Below are positions 27,550-35,569 of a stretch of 62,976 bases of DNA, piece by piece. A model generated the notes under the pieces. That model saw nothing but the letters and a program-made list of their open reading frames with translations. It did no database searches and was not told where the DNA came from. The translations under genes were made by a program, and so were the position numbers. Source of the stretch: Chloroflexi bacterium TSY (GTDB lineage: Bacteria > Chloroflexota > Anaerolineae > Caldilineales > Caldilineaceae); NCBI GenBank assembly GCA_019217005.1, contig JAHBNG010000085.1, forward strand, positions 1 through 62,976, given 5' to 3'. Positions within the stretch are counted from its first letter, which is position 1; each line of letters begins with the position of its first letter.

Positions 27550-28640
27550 CATCCACTACGAACGCTTCACCCTTACTTGCCGCCCGCGCCAAGCGAATTG
27601 AGGAAGTCGATGCTTCCTACCGCACAAAGATGCTCAAGATCGCAGCGGGGCTCTCCGACGTGATTGCGCTGGAACGCGGCGATCCCGATTTTCACACACC
27701 ACAGCATATTGTCGATGCCGCCAAGCGCGCCATCGATGACAACCAACATCACTATACACCCTACGCAGGAGTGCCAGCGCTACGCGAAGCCATTAGCGAT
27801 ACGTTGCGCAGTGAGAATCATCTTGATTACAGTGTGGATGAGCTAATTGTCACCGCAGGCGTTCAGGAAGCAATTATGCTCAGCATGCTGGGTTTGATCG
27901 ATCCTGGCGATGAAGCAGATGACTTTGCTCTGATGCCTGCTGAAATCGAGAAACGGATTACGCCACGCTCGAAAGTGTTGATTCTGGTGACCCCCAACAA
28001 TCCGACCGGTGCTGTGACGCCTCCCCCAGTGATCCGCGAGATCGCAGAGCTGGTGCAGAAACACAATCTAATTCTCTTGAGCGACGAGATCTACTCTAAG
28101 CTGATCTACCCCGGCTCCGAACATCTCTCTGCCGCGTCGTTACCGGCCATGAAAGAGCGGACCATTACCCTCAATGGCTTCTCCAAATCCCACGCCATGA
28201 CGGGTTGGCGCATCGGCTATTTGGCAGGCCCTGCGCCTTTTGTGGAACTCCTTCTGGAGCCGCGCCACACCCTGAGCATCAGCGCGAGTACACCATCCCA
28301 GTTTGCTGCCTTGGCTGCACTCAAGGGTCCGCAAGATGCGGTAGATGCCATGTTAGAAACGTATGGAGAACGACGGGCCTACCTGATGAAAGAGTTAACC
28401 GCGCTGGGCTTTACCTATGGTCACCCTGGTGGTGGTTTCTGCCTCTATACCAATGTTTCTCATACTGGAATGGCTGCATCCGTCTTTTGTGAAGAATTAT
28501 TGCGCCAAACCGGTCTGCTGGTCTTCCCAGGGATGCTCTTTGGTGATGAGGACGATCGGTACATCCGCATCACGTTTCTTCAACCAATAGAACGTCTGCA
28601 GGAAGCTGTGGCACAGCTGACATCGTTCCTTTCAACATAA
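27546..28640 (+). CDS. Class I/II PLP aminotransferase with an internal deletion
   Basis: It is 364 residues; relatives are usually 380-400. PLP Lys is in NGFSKSHAMTGWRIGYL; Asn/Pro motif TPNNPTGAV and Asp/Tyr motif LLSDEIYSKL are present, as is the C-terminal Arg region DDRYIRITF. Between LGLIDPGDE and ADDFALMPAEIEKR about 30-35 residues are missing, the segment that normally holds the P-x-Y-xx-Y stretch with the aromatic residue stacking on PLP. The join keeps frame. Activity is therefore doubtful. It is translationally coupled to the amidohydrolase. Confidence 0.88.
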   Translation: MTSTTNASPLLAARAKRIEEVDASYRTKMLKIAAGLSDVIALERGDPDFHTPQHIVDAAKRAIDDNQHHYTPYAGVPALREAISDTLRSENHLDYSVDELIVTAGVQEAIMLSMLGLIDPGDEADDFALMPAEIEKRITPRSKVLILVTPNNPTGAVTPPPVIREIAELVQKHNLILLSDEIYSKLIYPGSEHLSAASLPAMKERTITLNGFSKSHAMTGWRIGYLAGPAPFVELLLEPRHTLSISASTPSQFAALAALKGPQDAVDAMLETYGERRAYLMKELTALGFTYGHPGGGFCLYTNVSHTGMAASVFCEELLRQTGLLVFPGMLFGDEDDRYIRITFLQPIERLQEAVAQLTSFLST

Positions 28641-28662
28641 TCATGACGAACGCCGTACAATC

Positions 28663-29742
28663 ATGACCAATACAGAACACCCCTTCCGCATTCTTCAAGT
28701 TGGTTTGGGCAATCGGGGCACCATGTGGAGTGAGATCATCCACCGTCGGGACGACGTGGTCCACAGCGGGGTGGTTGACATCAGTGCTGATCGTCTGGCG
28801 GCTTATCACGAACAGCATCCCACCACGCCAACTTTTACAGCGCTCGAACAAGCACTAATCCAGACCCAAAGCGACGCTGTACTGCTGGTCACGCCGCCCG
28901 ATGGGCATCTGGCCCAAGCACGTGTAGTCTTTGATGCAGGGCTACCGCTCCTTTCCGAGAAGCCGCTGACCTTAGATTTGGCCGAGGCGGTGGAGATTGT
29001 CCAACTTGCCCAAGCCCATGCACTACCATTGATGGTGGGCCTGAACTTTCGTTACCTGCCGGTGAGCCAGAAGATCCGTGAGTTGGTCACCACAAATGTG
29101 CTTGGTTCCCCAGGCTTTGGACAGTTCACCTACCAGCGCAATCGGGATGGGCGTGTGCCGCGGCTCAACAAATATCCGCTAACCATGGAACATCCCATGA
29201 TGCTGGAGCAGAGTATCCACCATCTGGATCTGATTCGCCATTGCTATGGTCGAGAGGTGGTACGAGTCATGTGCCGAACCTGGAATCCGCCGTGGAGTAT
29301 GTATGCCCATGATAGCAACGTCCACTGCCTGCTGACCTTGCAAGACGGGATGGAGGTCAATTATCTGGGGACATGGACGGGTGGCTGGGATGAATTACAG
29401 TTCGAGTGGCGTACTGACTGTACGGAAGGGATGATTGTGCAGCGGCAGCTTTTTGAGGATCTGGCCATGGCACGGATGCAGGATAAGTCCCTAACGTCCA
29501 TTGACCTCCCGCCGTGCCAAGCCTTCTTCGACGATACCGATGCTCTGCTAAGCGTATTTATTGCCCATCTATGGAACGATGGACCGTTGGAATGCAGCGG
29601 TCAGGATCATCTCTATACACTGGCCCTCTGCTTTGCCGCCATCGAAAGCAGCCAAACCGGCGTTGCCATACAGATGAACGATTTCTATGTGCGGCATAAC
29701 ATTTCACAACCGACAGATTCCCCAACAGATTTAGCCCGATGA
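28663..29742 (+). CDS. Gfo/Idh/MocA-family oxidoreductase
   Basis: It is 359 residues. The N-terminal Rossmann fold is ILQVGLGNRGTMW, the NAD(P)-contacting loop LLVTPPDGHLA, and the Glu-Lys-Pro motif is in LLSEKPLTLDLAEA. The C-terminal sheet contains QSIHHLDLIRHCYG with the catalytic-position His/Asp. Substrates are usually sugars, inositols or related polyols. It starts 22 bp after the aminotransferase and overlaps the following epimerase gene by ATGA. Confidence 0.92.
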   Translation: MTNTEHPFRILQVGLGNRGTMWSEIIHRRDDVVHSGVVDISADRLAAYHEQHPTTPTFTALEQALIQTQSDAVLLVTPPDGHLAQARVVFDAGLPLLSEKPLTLDLAEAVEIVQLAQAHALPLMVGLNFRYLPVSQKIRELVTTNVLGSPGFGQFTYQRNRDGRVPRLNKYPLTMEHPMMLEQSIHHLDLIRHCYGREVVRVMCRTWNPPWSMYAHDSNVHCLLTLQDGMEVNYLGTWTGGWDELQFEWRTDCTEGMIVQRQLFEDLAMARMQDKSLTSIDLPPCQAFFDDTDALLSVFIAHLWNDGPLECSGQDHLYTLALCFAAIESSQTGVAIQMNDFYVRHNISQPTDSPTDLAR

Positions 29743-30728
29743 AGATTCTCGTTACGGGTGCACTTGGCTTCTTTGGCCTCAATCTTGTATGCGTTTTGGC
29801 CGCGCAGGAATCAATCCAGGTCATTGCGTCGGACGTTCGTCAACTCACACCTCTTCAGAAGCGCTTTTTGCAACCTATATCAGAGAGGATCCAACATGTC
29901 CATTTGGACGTGTTGGAACGTCAGTCGATCCATGCTTTGCTTGACAAGTGGCAGGTCACTCATCTCGTCCATGCCGCCGCCCTCACGCCAACGCCAGAAC
30001 AGGAAGCCAGCCATCCCACCCGAATTGTGGATGTCAATCTCGGCGGCATCATCAATTTGCTGGATGCGGCCATAGGTAGTGAATCGGTTTCGCGTGTATT
30101 GGTCGTCAGTAGCAGTGGCGTCTATGGCGCTCCGAGAGATAAAGCGAATGGAAAGCAACATGAAACGGGGCCGTTACAGTTGGACAACTTATACAGCATC
30201 ACCAAGCGTAGTGCAGAACTCCTGACGATGCGCTACAGGCAACTATCGGGCCTATCGATGGCGGGGGTACGCCTACCGGCGCTTTACGGTCCACTAGAGC
30301 GTCAATCTATTAGTCGCCCACGAGTGAGTGCCATTGGGCAACTAATGGCAGCCTTGCAAAGGGGGCATGAGGTACGTGTCGCTGGACCAACCATTCGCAG
30401 CGATTGGACCTACATGGTAGATGCCGCAAATGCTGTTTGGGCGCTATTACAGGCACCCAAATTTGATCATGATGTCTACAATGTGAGTTGCGGTGTGGCG
30501 GTCACATGGCAAGCGGTGGTCGACGCATTTGTATCGTATGGATTAACGGCTACTTGGGTGGAGGATGCAGCCACTGCTGATATTGCAATGCATCCGAGAC
30601 AGGCACGGTTGCCCATGGATATTTCCCGCTTGGAGAAAGAGACAGGGTTTGTACCTCAATATCCTCTTCTCAACGGAATTGCCACATACATTAAGCAAGA
30701 TATACGCGAAGATGTACAGATGCATTGA
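29739..30728 (+). CDS. NAD-dependent epimerase/dehydratase (extended SDR)
   Basis: It is 329 residues. The nucleotide site is MKILVTGALGFFGLN (GxxGxxG), the catalytic triad is Ser in VVSSSGVYG with Tyr and Lys in YSITKRS, and the C-terminal substrate domain has RSDWTYMVDAANAV. It acts on nucleotide sugars or sugar acids. It is the last gene of the 26323-30728 operon, coupled by an overlapping start. Confidence 0.92.
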   Translation: MKILVTGALGFFGLNLVCVLAAQESIQVIASDVRQLTPLQKRFLQPISERIQHVHLDVLERQSIHALLDKWQVTHLVHAAALTPTPEQEASHPTRIVDVNLGGIINLLDAAIGSESVSRVLVVSSSGVYGAPRDKANGKQHETGPLQLDNLYSITKRSAELLTMRYRQLSGLSMAGVRLPALYGPLERQSISRPRVSAIGQLMAALQRGHEVRVAGPTIRSDWTYMVDAANAVWALLQAPKFDHDVYNVSCGVAVTWQAVVDAFVSYGLTATWVEDAATADIAMHPRQARLPMDISRLEKETGFVPQYPLLNGIATYIKQDIREDVQMH

Positions 30729-30805
30729 GTTCAGCAATCATACATGTTATAATCTAACATAATCGGAATCGTTTGTATTTTTAGCATGATTATGGAGATT
30801 TCAAT

Positions 30806-31393
30806 TTGGCGGAACAATCTACTGAGCAAGCCGTTGCAGAAATTTGGGAACTTTTTCGAGCAACTGATGCCAAATTCAAGGAGACTGACGCCAAATTCAA
30901 GGAGACTGATGCACGTCTTGATAAGCGTTTCCAAGAGACAGATGAAAAGTTGCGTCGCCTTGAGGGGCTATTTGGTAGTCAGTGGGGCAAGTTTATCGAG
31001 GCACTGGTTCAGCCGAATGCATTGAGACTATTTCAAGAAAAAGGCATTCAGGTCCATTATGTGAATCAGTGCGTCTTGAGCCAATTGAATGGTAGACATA
31101 TGGAGATCGATCTGATTTTGGAAAACGATCAAGATGTCATTGCCATTGAAGTCAAAAGCATTCTGAAGGTACAGAGCGTCAACGATTTTCTGGCCGATTT
31201 GGATGAATTCTTGTATTTCTTTCCCAAGTACAAAGGACGACGAATTCTGGGCGGCATTGCGGGATTAACAATTGAGGAGGATGCGGATCGGTACGCCTAT
31301 CGTGCTGGTCTATTTGTCTTGTCGATGAGTGGTGATGGGATCGTGCAGATCCGCAATGATGAGAAGTTTATACCCAAAGACTTTGCCAAATAG
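30806..31393 (+). CDS. Coiled-coil protein with PD-(D/E)XK nuclease-like domain (DUF3782-type)
   Basis: TTG at 30806 follows GGAG by about 9 bp. Residues 18-50 carry heptad repeats (ATDAKFKETDAKFKETDARL), a coiled coil. Residues 60-195 hold the restriction-endonuclease fold core: Asp in HMEIDLILEN and E-x-K in VIAIEVKSIL. These proteins are widespread in Chloroflexota and cyanobacteria as short genes of unknown role, often with defence or mobile genes. It is not part of the metabolic operon upstream (77-bp gap with an AT-rich stretch). Confidence 0.75.
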   Translation: MAEQSTEQAVAEIWELFRATDAKFKETDAKFKETDARLDKRFQETDEKLRRLEGLFGSQWGKFIEALVQPNALRLFQEKGIQVHYVNQCVLSQLNGRHMEIDLILENDQDVIAIEVKSILKVQSVNDFLADLDEFLYFFPKYKGRRILGGIAGLTIEEDADRYAYRAGLFVLSMSGDGIVQIRNDEKFIPKDFAK

Positions 31394-31417
31394 TGGATCT
31401 TGCGTTACACATCACGC

Positions 31418-32575
31418 TCACAGCAAACGCCAGCGATGATCCCACCCATTCCCCAACCGTTCTGCTCCTGTTTCTGTGATTAAAATATCCTCGTTGATGC
31501 CCGTCCCCCAGCCCGGTTTTGGAGACACCTGACGTTTGGGATGATATGAAAAGACCATACCCGCCTCTAAGGGCCAATCTTGAGACTGTCCCCAAGGCGA
31601 TTCTGCTGCGTGCCAGGGACGTTCAATGGTGTCCATGCCCTGGCCGTGAAAGTCAAAGGCTACAGTTGGTTTCCCCAATTGCCAACCATCTTCCATGAGA
31701 GTAGATTCAAAGGTATGGGCCAATTCGCTCAGTTTTGCACCTGGCTTGGCCTGAGAGCAGATCGCATCCATGGCCCGCAGTTCGCTCTCCATTGACCGTA
31801 ATTCCAAATCGGTTGGTGGTTGAAACGCGCAGTTGACGGTAATCTCTGACCAGTGGCCGCTCTCACCACAAATCTCCATATGGTAGCGCAGGTAATCATC
31901 ACACGTTAACGGTACATCTCGAGGTGGATTGACATCATCGGCACGTTCGCCAATGAAGACGAGGATGTCTCGTGCGCCGCCCGCCAATGCCACCTTCGAT
32001 GCTTCAGCCGCAAGTTGACGTTGGGTTTTTCCCGGCTCTAACACCTCGACAAAGCGCTCCATCGCCGCCTTGGATAGGCTCCACAACTCCCGGATCTGTT
32101 GGATTTCCAACGCGCTTTTGACCATGCGGATGCGGTCCATTAGGTCGTCTGCGGTGACAAATTCAACGCCAGGCAACATCTCTCGCAAAATATCGAAGTT
32201 CCCAGCCGAAAGAATAAAGCGATACCCAGCAATACCAACTTTGCCAGCAGTAATGCCCTTCTCTGCCATCATTTCGGCCAAGCGGGGCGCTTGAAATACA
32301 TCGCCACGCACGTCGGTGATCCATCCTCGCGCGGCAATGCGTTCCGCCACGGCGTAGCTGGAAAAGACCATGAACGGCTCACCATCGAGTGGAATGCAGA
32401 GCAGGCCGTCGTGCCCCCACATGTGGAAATCAGTAAAGTAGCGCAGGTAACCACGTCCCGTCCACCAGTGTCCCTTGCCCGCAACGATGAGTGCGTCCAA
32501 GCCAGCCTCGGTCATGGCGGTGCGTGTGCGTGCGAAACGGCTATCGCGTTCTGTCAAATCTGCTTGTGTGCCCAT
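31418..32575 (-). CDS. M24 peptidase family (Xaa-Pro aminopeptidase/creatinase-like)
   Basis: The start is ATG 32575 (MGTQADLTERDSRFARTRTA) after AGGAAAG; the longer frame to 32641 has no ribosome-binding site. It has 385 residues: a creatinase N-domain (LDALIVAGKGHWW, GYLRYFTDFHMWG) and a pita-bread C-domain. Expected metal ligands are mostly replaced: YLRYHMEICGESGHWSE at the two-Asp position, DFHGQGMDTIERP at the His position, and VFSYHPKR where Glu is usual. It may be a non-metal paralogue with another activity. It is followed head to tail upstream by hyuB1 on the same strand and may be cotranscribed. Confidence 0.8.
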   Translation of the reverse strand: MGTQADLTERDSRFARTRTAMTEAGLDALIVAGKGHWWTGRGYLRYFTDFHMWGHDGLLCIPLDGEPFMVFSSYAVAERIAARGWITDVRGDVFQAPRLAEMMAEKGITAGKVGIAGYRFILSAGNFDILREMLPGVEFVTADDLMDRIRMVKSALEIQQIRELWSLSKAAMERFVEVLEPGKTQRQLAAEASKVALAGGARDILVFIGERADDVNPPRDVPLTCDDYLRYHMEICGESGHWSEITVNCAFQPPTDLELRSMESELRAMDAICSQAKPGAKLSELAHTFESTLMEDGWQLGKPTVAFDFHGQGMDTIERPWHAAESPWGQSQDWPLEAGMVFSYHPKRQVSPKPGWGTGINEDILITETGAERLGNGWDHRWRLL

Positions 32576-32660
32576 GATTCTTTCCTTGATGTTTGACGGT
32601 ACCGACAAGTTGTACGGAAAAAGACTCCTGCCCAGGGTCAATGGATGTTAAGACCATTTA

Positions 32661-32760
32661 GGCTTTTCCAAAAAATAAAATACCCAATTCAACAGGAAAA
32701 GCCAAAGCCATTCCAGGGTGATGCGCTCCATCTTATGGGTAATTTTTTTCTGGAATGGCC
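32661..32760. mobile_element. 100-bp MITE-like element with GGC-TTCCA ends
   Basis: The left end GGCTTTTCCAAAAAATAAAA and the inverted right end GGCCATTCCAGAAAAAAATT are imperfect terminal repeats. TTA flanks both sides (32658-32660 and 32761-32763), and the right TTA is also the stop codon of hyuB1 on the minus strand. An element with matching start GGCCAATCCAAAAAATAAAA begins after TTA at 62928. Confidence 0.6.
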
Positions 32761-34458
32761 TTATGGCGGGCCAGGCTTTGCATATCGTCGAATCGACTCG
32801 AGCTGCATGGCGTCCATATCAAGATCGATATCCAGGCCGTAGACCTCTCTAGCTGACTGGACGCTGATATAGCCCAGCGCCACATCTTCCTGGACTCGTT
32901 CCGACTCGCGCTGCCGAGGGTCGCCAAATCCTGCCCCGCCAGGAACACGCAAAATGACTTCTTCCCCCGGCTGCCACTGAATTGGCGTAAAGCGCGTGAC
33001 CCGCTCACCGTTCAGCCAAACTTCACCAGGTGCACCATCCCCACCATTGTCTAGTCCAGGAGCCGGATACTTCATCAAGTCTGGGCGAATCGTCAGCGTG
33101 ATTGGTTTCTCGGCAATGCAGCGCACCACAATCTCCTGCCCAGGACCACCACGGCGACGTCCTACTCCACCCGAGTCCTGAAGCATGACTTTACGCACCA
33201 TCACCACAGGACACTTGCGTTCAATGATCTCGGTCGGCGTCACCGTACTGTTGTGGGGATAGGCAGAAGGCAATAGACCATCGGCATCTTTGGTTGCGCC
33301 GAGGCCGCCGTGGGGCAGCATATGAACCGCGTAATTGCCGTAGGTTTCATCCTGACCCGCGATGTGGAAGGGGAAGATACCGCCTGCTGCGGCAATGGTT
33401 TCGTCTGGCAAGAGCGATGCAAGAGCGCCAAAGATCAACGGGGGGATGTGCTTGATGACCTTGGACCGGGCGTTGACCGGTGCTGGAAAGGTGCAGTTGA
33501 CAATGGAGCCTTCGGGGGCCGTAATGTGTAGCGGGCGTACCAAGCCATCATTGTTTGGAATGTGGGCAGCCAACATCGCCTTGATGGGATAGACCGCCGT
33601 TGCGTAGCTGATATTGAAGGCAGCATTTATGGCCGAATGCCACTGCTGCGGCGAGCTTCCAGCAAAGTCCATAAAGAGAGCATCGCCGCGGATTTCAATG
33701 CGGATGCGCAGGGTAAACGGTTCCAAGTACCCATCGGCAGTGACTTCATAGTCAGAGACGCCATCGGGTAGGTCGGCAATGGCCTGACGCAGCGCCTGTT
33801 CGGACCGCCCCTGGATCGCCGCCGAAAGTTCACTGATGTCATCCAGCCCATAATCGTCCAAAAATTCGCGTAGCCGCCGAATGCCAATTTGGTGCGTGCC
33901 CACAATGGCGTGCAGATCGCCCAACACCATTTCGGGGACGCGACAGTTGGCCGCAATAAATTCCTCAACCATTGGCACGACCTTGCCCGCCACATAAAAC
34001 TTGTTGGGCATCAAACGTGTGCCTTCCATGAACATATCGGTGGCTTCCAAGTCGCCCAGGTGACCGCCCACATCAGAAACATGCGCAACGGTCCCCATAC
34101 AGGCAACCAATTTCCCATGATGGAAGACGGGCGAGACAAGGTTGTAATCTGGCAAGTGTGTGCTGCCAATCCAGGGGTCGTTGGTCGCCAACACGTCGCC
34201 TTCCTTCAGCGTCTCGGCTGGGAACTTCTGAAGCATGGAGCGGGTTGTACGGGGCAGCATCGTGCAGAATTGGGGCGGACTCCATTGCGCTTGCGCTAAT
34301 CCGGCACCGGCAGCGTCCATCAATGCGCAGCCAAAGTCGTGGCTCTCTCCGACAATTGTGGAGAAAGAGGTGCGGATGACAGCGTTGTCGATCTCATCGG
34401 CAATGGCCACGAGTCGTTGCCATTGGATTTCAAGACTGATTGGGTCAAGTGTTGCCAT
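32761..34458 (-). CDS. hyuB: Hydantoinase B/oxoprolinase family subunit (HyuB), paralogue 1
   Basis: The start is ATG 34458 (MATLDPISLEIQWQRL), with AGGAC at suitable spacing; the GTG at 34467 is less likely. It is 565 residues, full length for the family: EIDNAVIRTSFSTIVGES, ATNDPWIGSTHLPDYNLVSP, GDLHAIVGTHQIG, RRRGGPGQEI, VPGGAGFGDP. HyuB pairs with HyuA to open cyclic imides (hydantoin, 5-oxoproline) at the cost of ATP. No hyuA is adjacent; the only hyuA lies at 52614-54713. The same strand carries the M24 gene downstream. Confidence 0.92.
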   Translation of the reverse strand: MATLDPISLEIQWQRLVAIADEIDNAVIRTSFSTIVGESHDFGCALMDAAGAGLAQAQWSPPQFCTMLPRTTRSMLQKFPAETLKEGDVLATNDPWIGSTHLPDYNLVSPVFHHGKLVACMGTVAHVSDVGGHLGDLEATDMFMEGTRLMPNKFYVAGKVVPMVEEFIAANCRVPEMVLGDLHAIVGTHQIGIRRLREFLDDYGLDDISELSAAIQGRSEQALRQAIADLPDGVSDYEVTADGYLEPFTLRIRIEIRGDALFMDFAGSSPQQWHSAINAAFNISYATAVYPIKAMLAAHIPNNDGLVRPLHITAPEGSIVNCTFPAPVNARSKVIKHIPPLIFGALASLLPDETIAAAGGIFPFHIAGQDETYGNYAVHMLPHGGLGATKDADGLLPSAYPHNSTVTPTEIIERKCPVVMVRKVMLQDSGGVGRRRGGPGQEIVVRCIAEKPITLTIRPDLMKYPAPGLDNGGDGAPGEVWLNGERVTRFTPIQWQPGEEVILRVPGGAGFGDPRQRESERVQEDVALGYISVQSAREVYGLDIDLDMDAMQLESIRRYAKPGPP

Positions 34459-34481
34459 GATGTTCACGTCCTAAGTTAGAG

Positions 34482-34835
34482 CTACATGTGAATAATCAGG
34501 TGATGACGATCTAATTCTACATAAGTATGAGTAGCAAATGCTTCGACAACACGCTCTAAATTCTGCTCAAATAATCTGAGAAGATCGTCGTTTTTGATGT
34601 TGCCGGTTGAAATCAATAGCAACTTATACGGCTCATTTTTGAGAAGGTGCGAATCTGTAAAGTCAGAGTCTTTTGTTATGACAATACGTTGTTCCGTCAT
34701 GGACACTTGATTGATAATTGCATCGGGTGTGCGATTTTCCAGCGGCAAATCACGCGTATGAATTGCATCATGTCCCGCTGTTCGCAAGAAATTAGCAAGT
34801 CTTCTCGGCAATTGAGCATTTATAAGAAATTTCAT
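34482..34835 (-). CDS. DUF5615 PIN-like toxin candidate
   Basis: It is 117 residues: MKFLINAQLPRRLANFLRTA, GHDAIHTRDLPLENRTPDAI, VITKDSDFTDSHLL, then LLLISTGNIKNDDLL. This is the compact PIN-like fold with acidic residues (usual Asp at position 6 is Asn here: LINAQLP), Asp pairs in KDSDF. It overlaps the upstream DUF433 gene by 4 bp, the usual order of this toxin-antitoxin pair. RNase activity is expected from the family; the Asn substitution may weaken metal binding. Confidence 0.82.
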   Translation of the reverse strand: MKFLINAQLPRRLANFLRTAGHDAIHTRDLPLENRTPDAIINQVSMTEQRIVITKDSDFTDSHLLKNEPYKLLLISTGNIKNDDLLRLFEQNLERVVEAFATHTYVELDRHHLIIHM

Positions 34836-35071
34836 GCGAAGACTGTCTTTAATCGCTTAACTTGAGTTAAGCGGGTCGCAAAAGCCAATGCTGCAAGAAT
34901 GTCTTCATATTCTAAATCGTCGTAATCGGCTAGAATCTCATCGTTTGTCATTCCTGCACTAAGCAATTCAAGAATGCTCTCAACAGGATATCGTAAATGA
35001 CGAATACAGGGTTTTCCATGACAGATTTCTGGATCAATTGTAATCCGGTCTAGTAGTGTCTCTATGTCCAT
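34832..35071 (-). CDS. DUF433 antitoxin
   Basis: I chose ATG 35071 (MDIETLLDRITIDPEICHGK); the longer frame to 35125 is unlikely. It is 79 residues with the family signature ITIDPEICHGKPCIRHLRYP and LLSAGMTNDEILADYDDLEY, ending in an HTH-like segment. It forms a module with the DUF5615 gene. The module sits between two hyuB genes and is a likely later insertion. Confidence 0.85.
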   Translation of the reverse strand: MDIETLLDRITIDPEICHGKPCIRHLRYPVESILELLSAGMTNDEILADYDDLEYEDILAALAFATRLTQVKRLKTVFA

Positions 35072-35361
35072 TGGTTGGCTATTCCTACCAAATGTCATAC
35101 TAAACATTATACTGAGCAATGCCATAGATGAGAATGCGCACCAGAGAGAATATAGGCAAAATCTTTCTCATCTATGAGCTATTGCGGTATATCAAAGAAC
35201 TTTTTTACAGACAGAAAATGTTCCTTGATTGTACACTGGAGTAGCATAAGCTAATTATAGCACAATGCGTAAGATCATAGGGTCAAACTTGCATACAAAG
35301 CGCGTTTGTGCTGAAAACGGTAGTTTCATACAGCCTTTACTAGAGAAGACAAACTACGTAT

Positions 35362-35532
35362 GGTGACATTTGTCACCTTGGTCCCTGATTTTGGGTGTTC
35401 AAACCCTATACAAGCGAGTCCTTAGAACACCTCTGAGGGTCTGTTAGCGTCAAAAAGGTTACAACATGACAAATTTGAGGTGCGAACCCTCTACAAACCC
35501 TTGAAATTGTCAATTAGGGTGACAAATGTCAC
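35362..35532. repeat. Pair of GTGACA-TGTCAC palindromes in a 440-bp gene-free stretch
   Basis: GGTGACATTTGTCACC (35362-35377) and GTGACAAATGTCAC (35519-35532) lie 140 bp apart, with further ATGACAAATT between. They fit paired operator sites or the ends of a small element. No gene is seen in 35126-35569. Confidence 0.5.
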
Positions 35533-35569
35533 TATTACCGTTTTCAAGCAGAGCTCACTATAGCTATTT

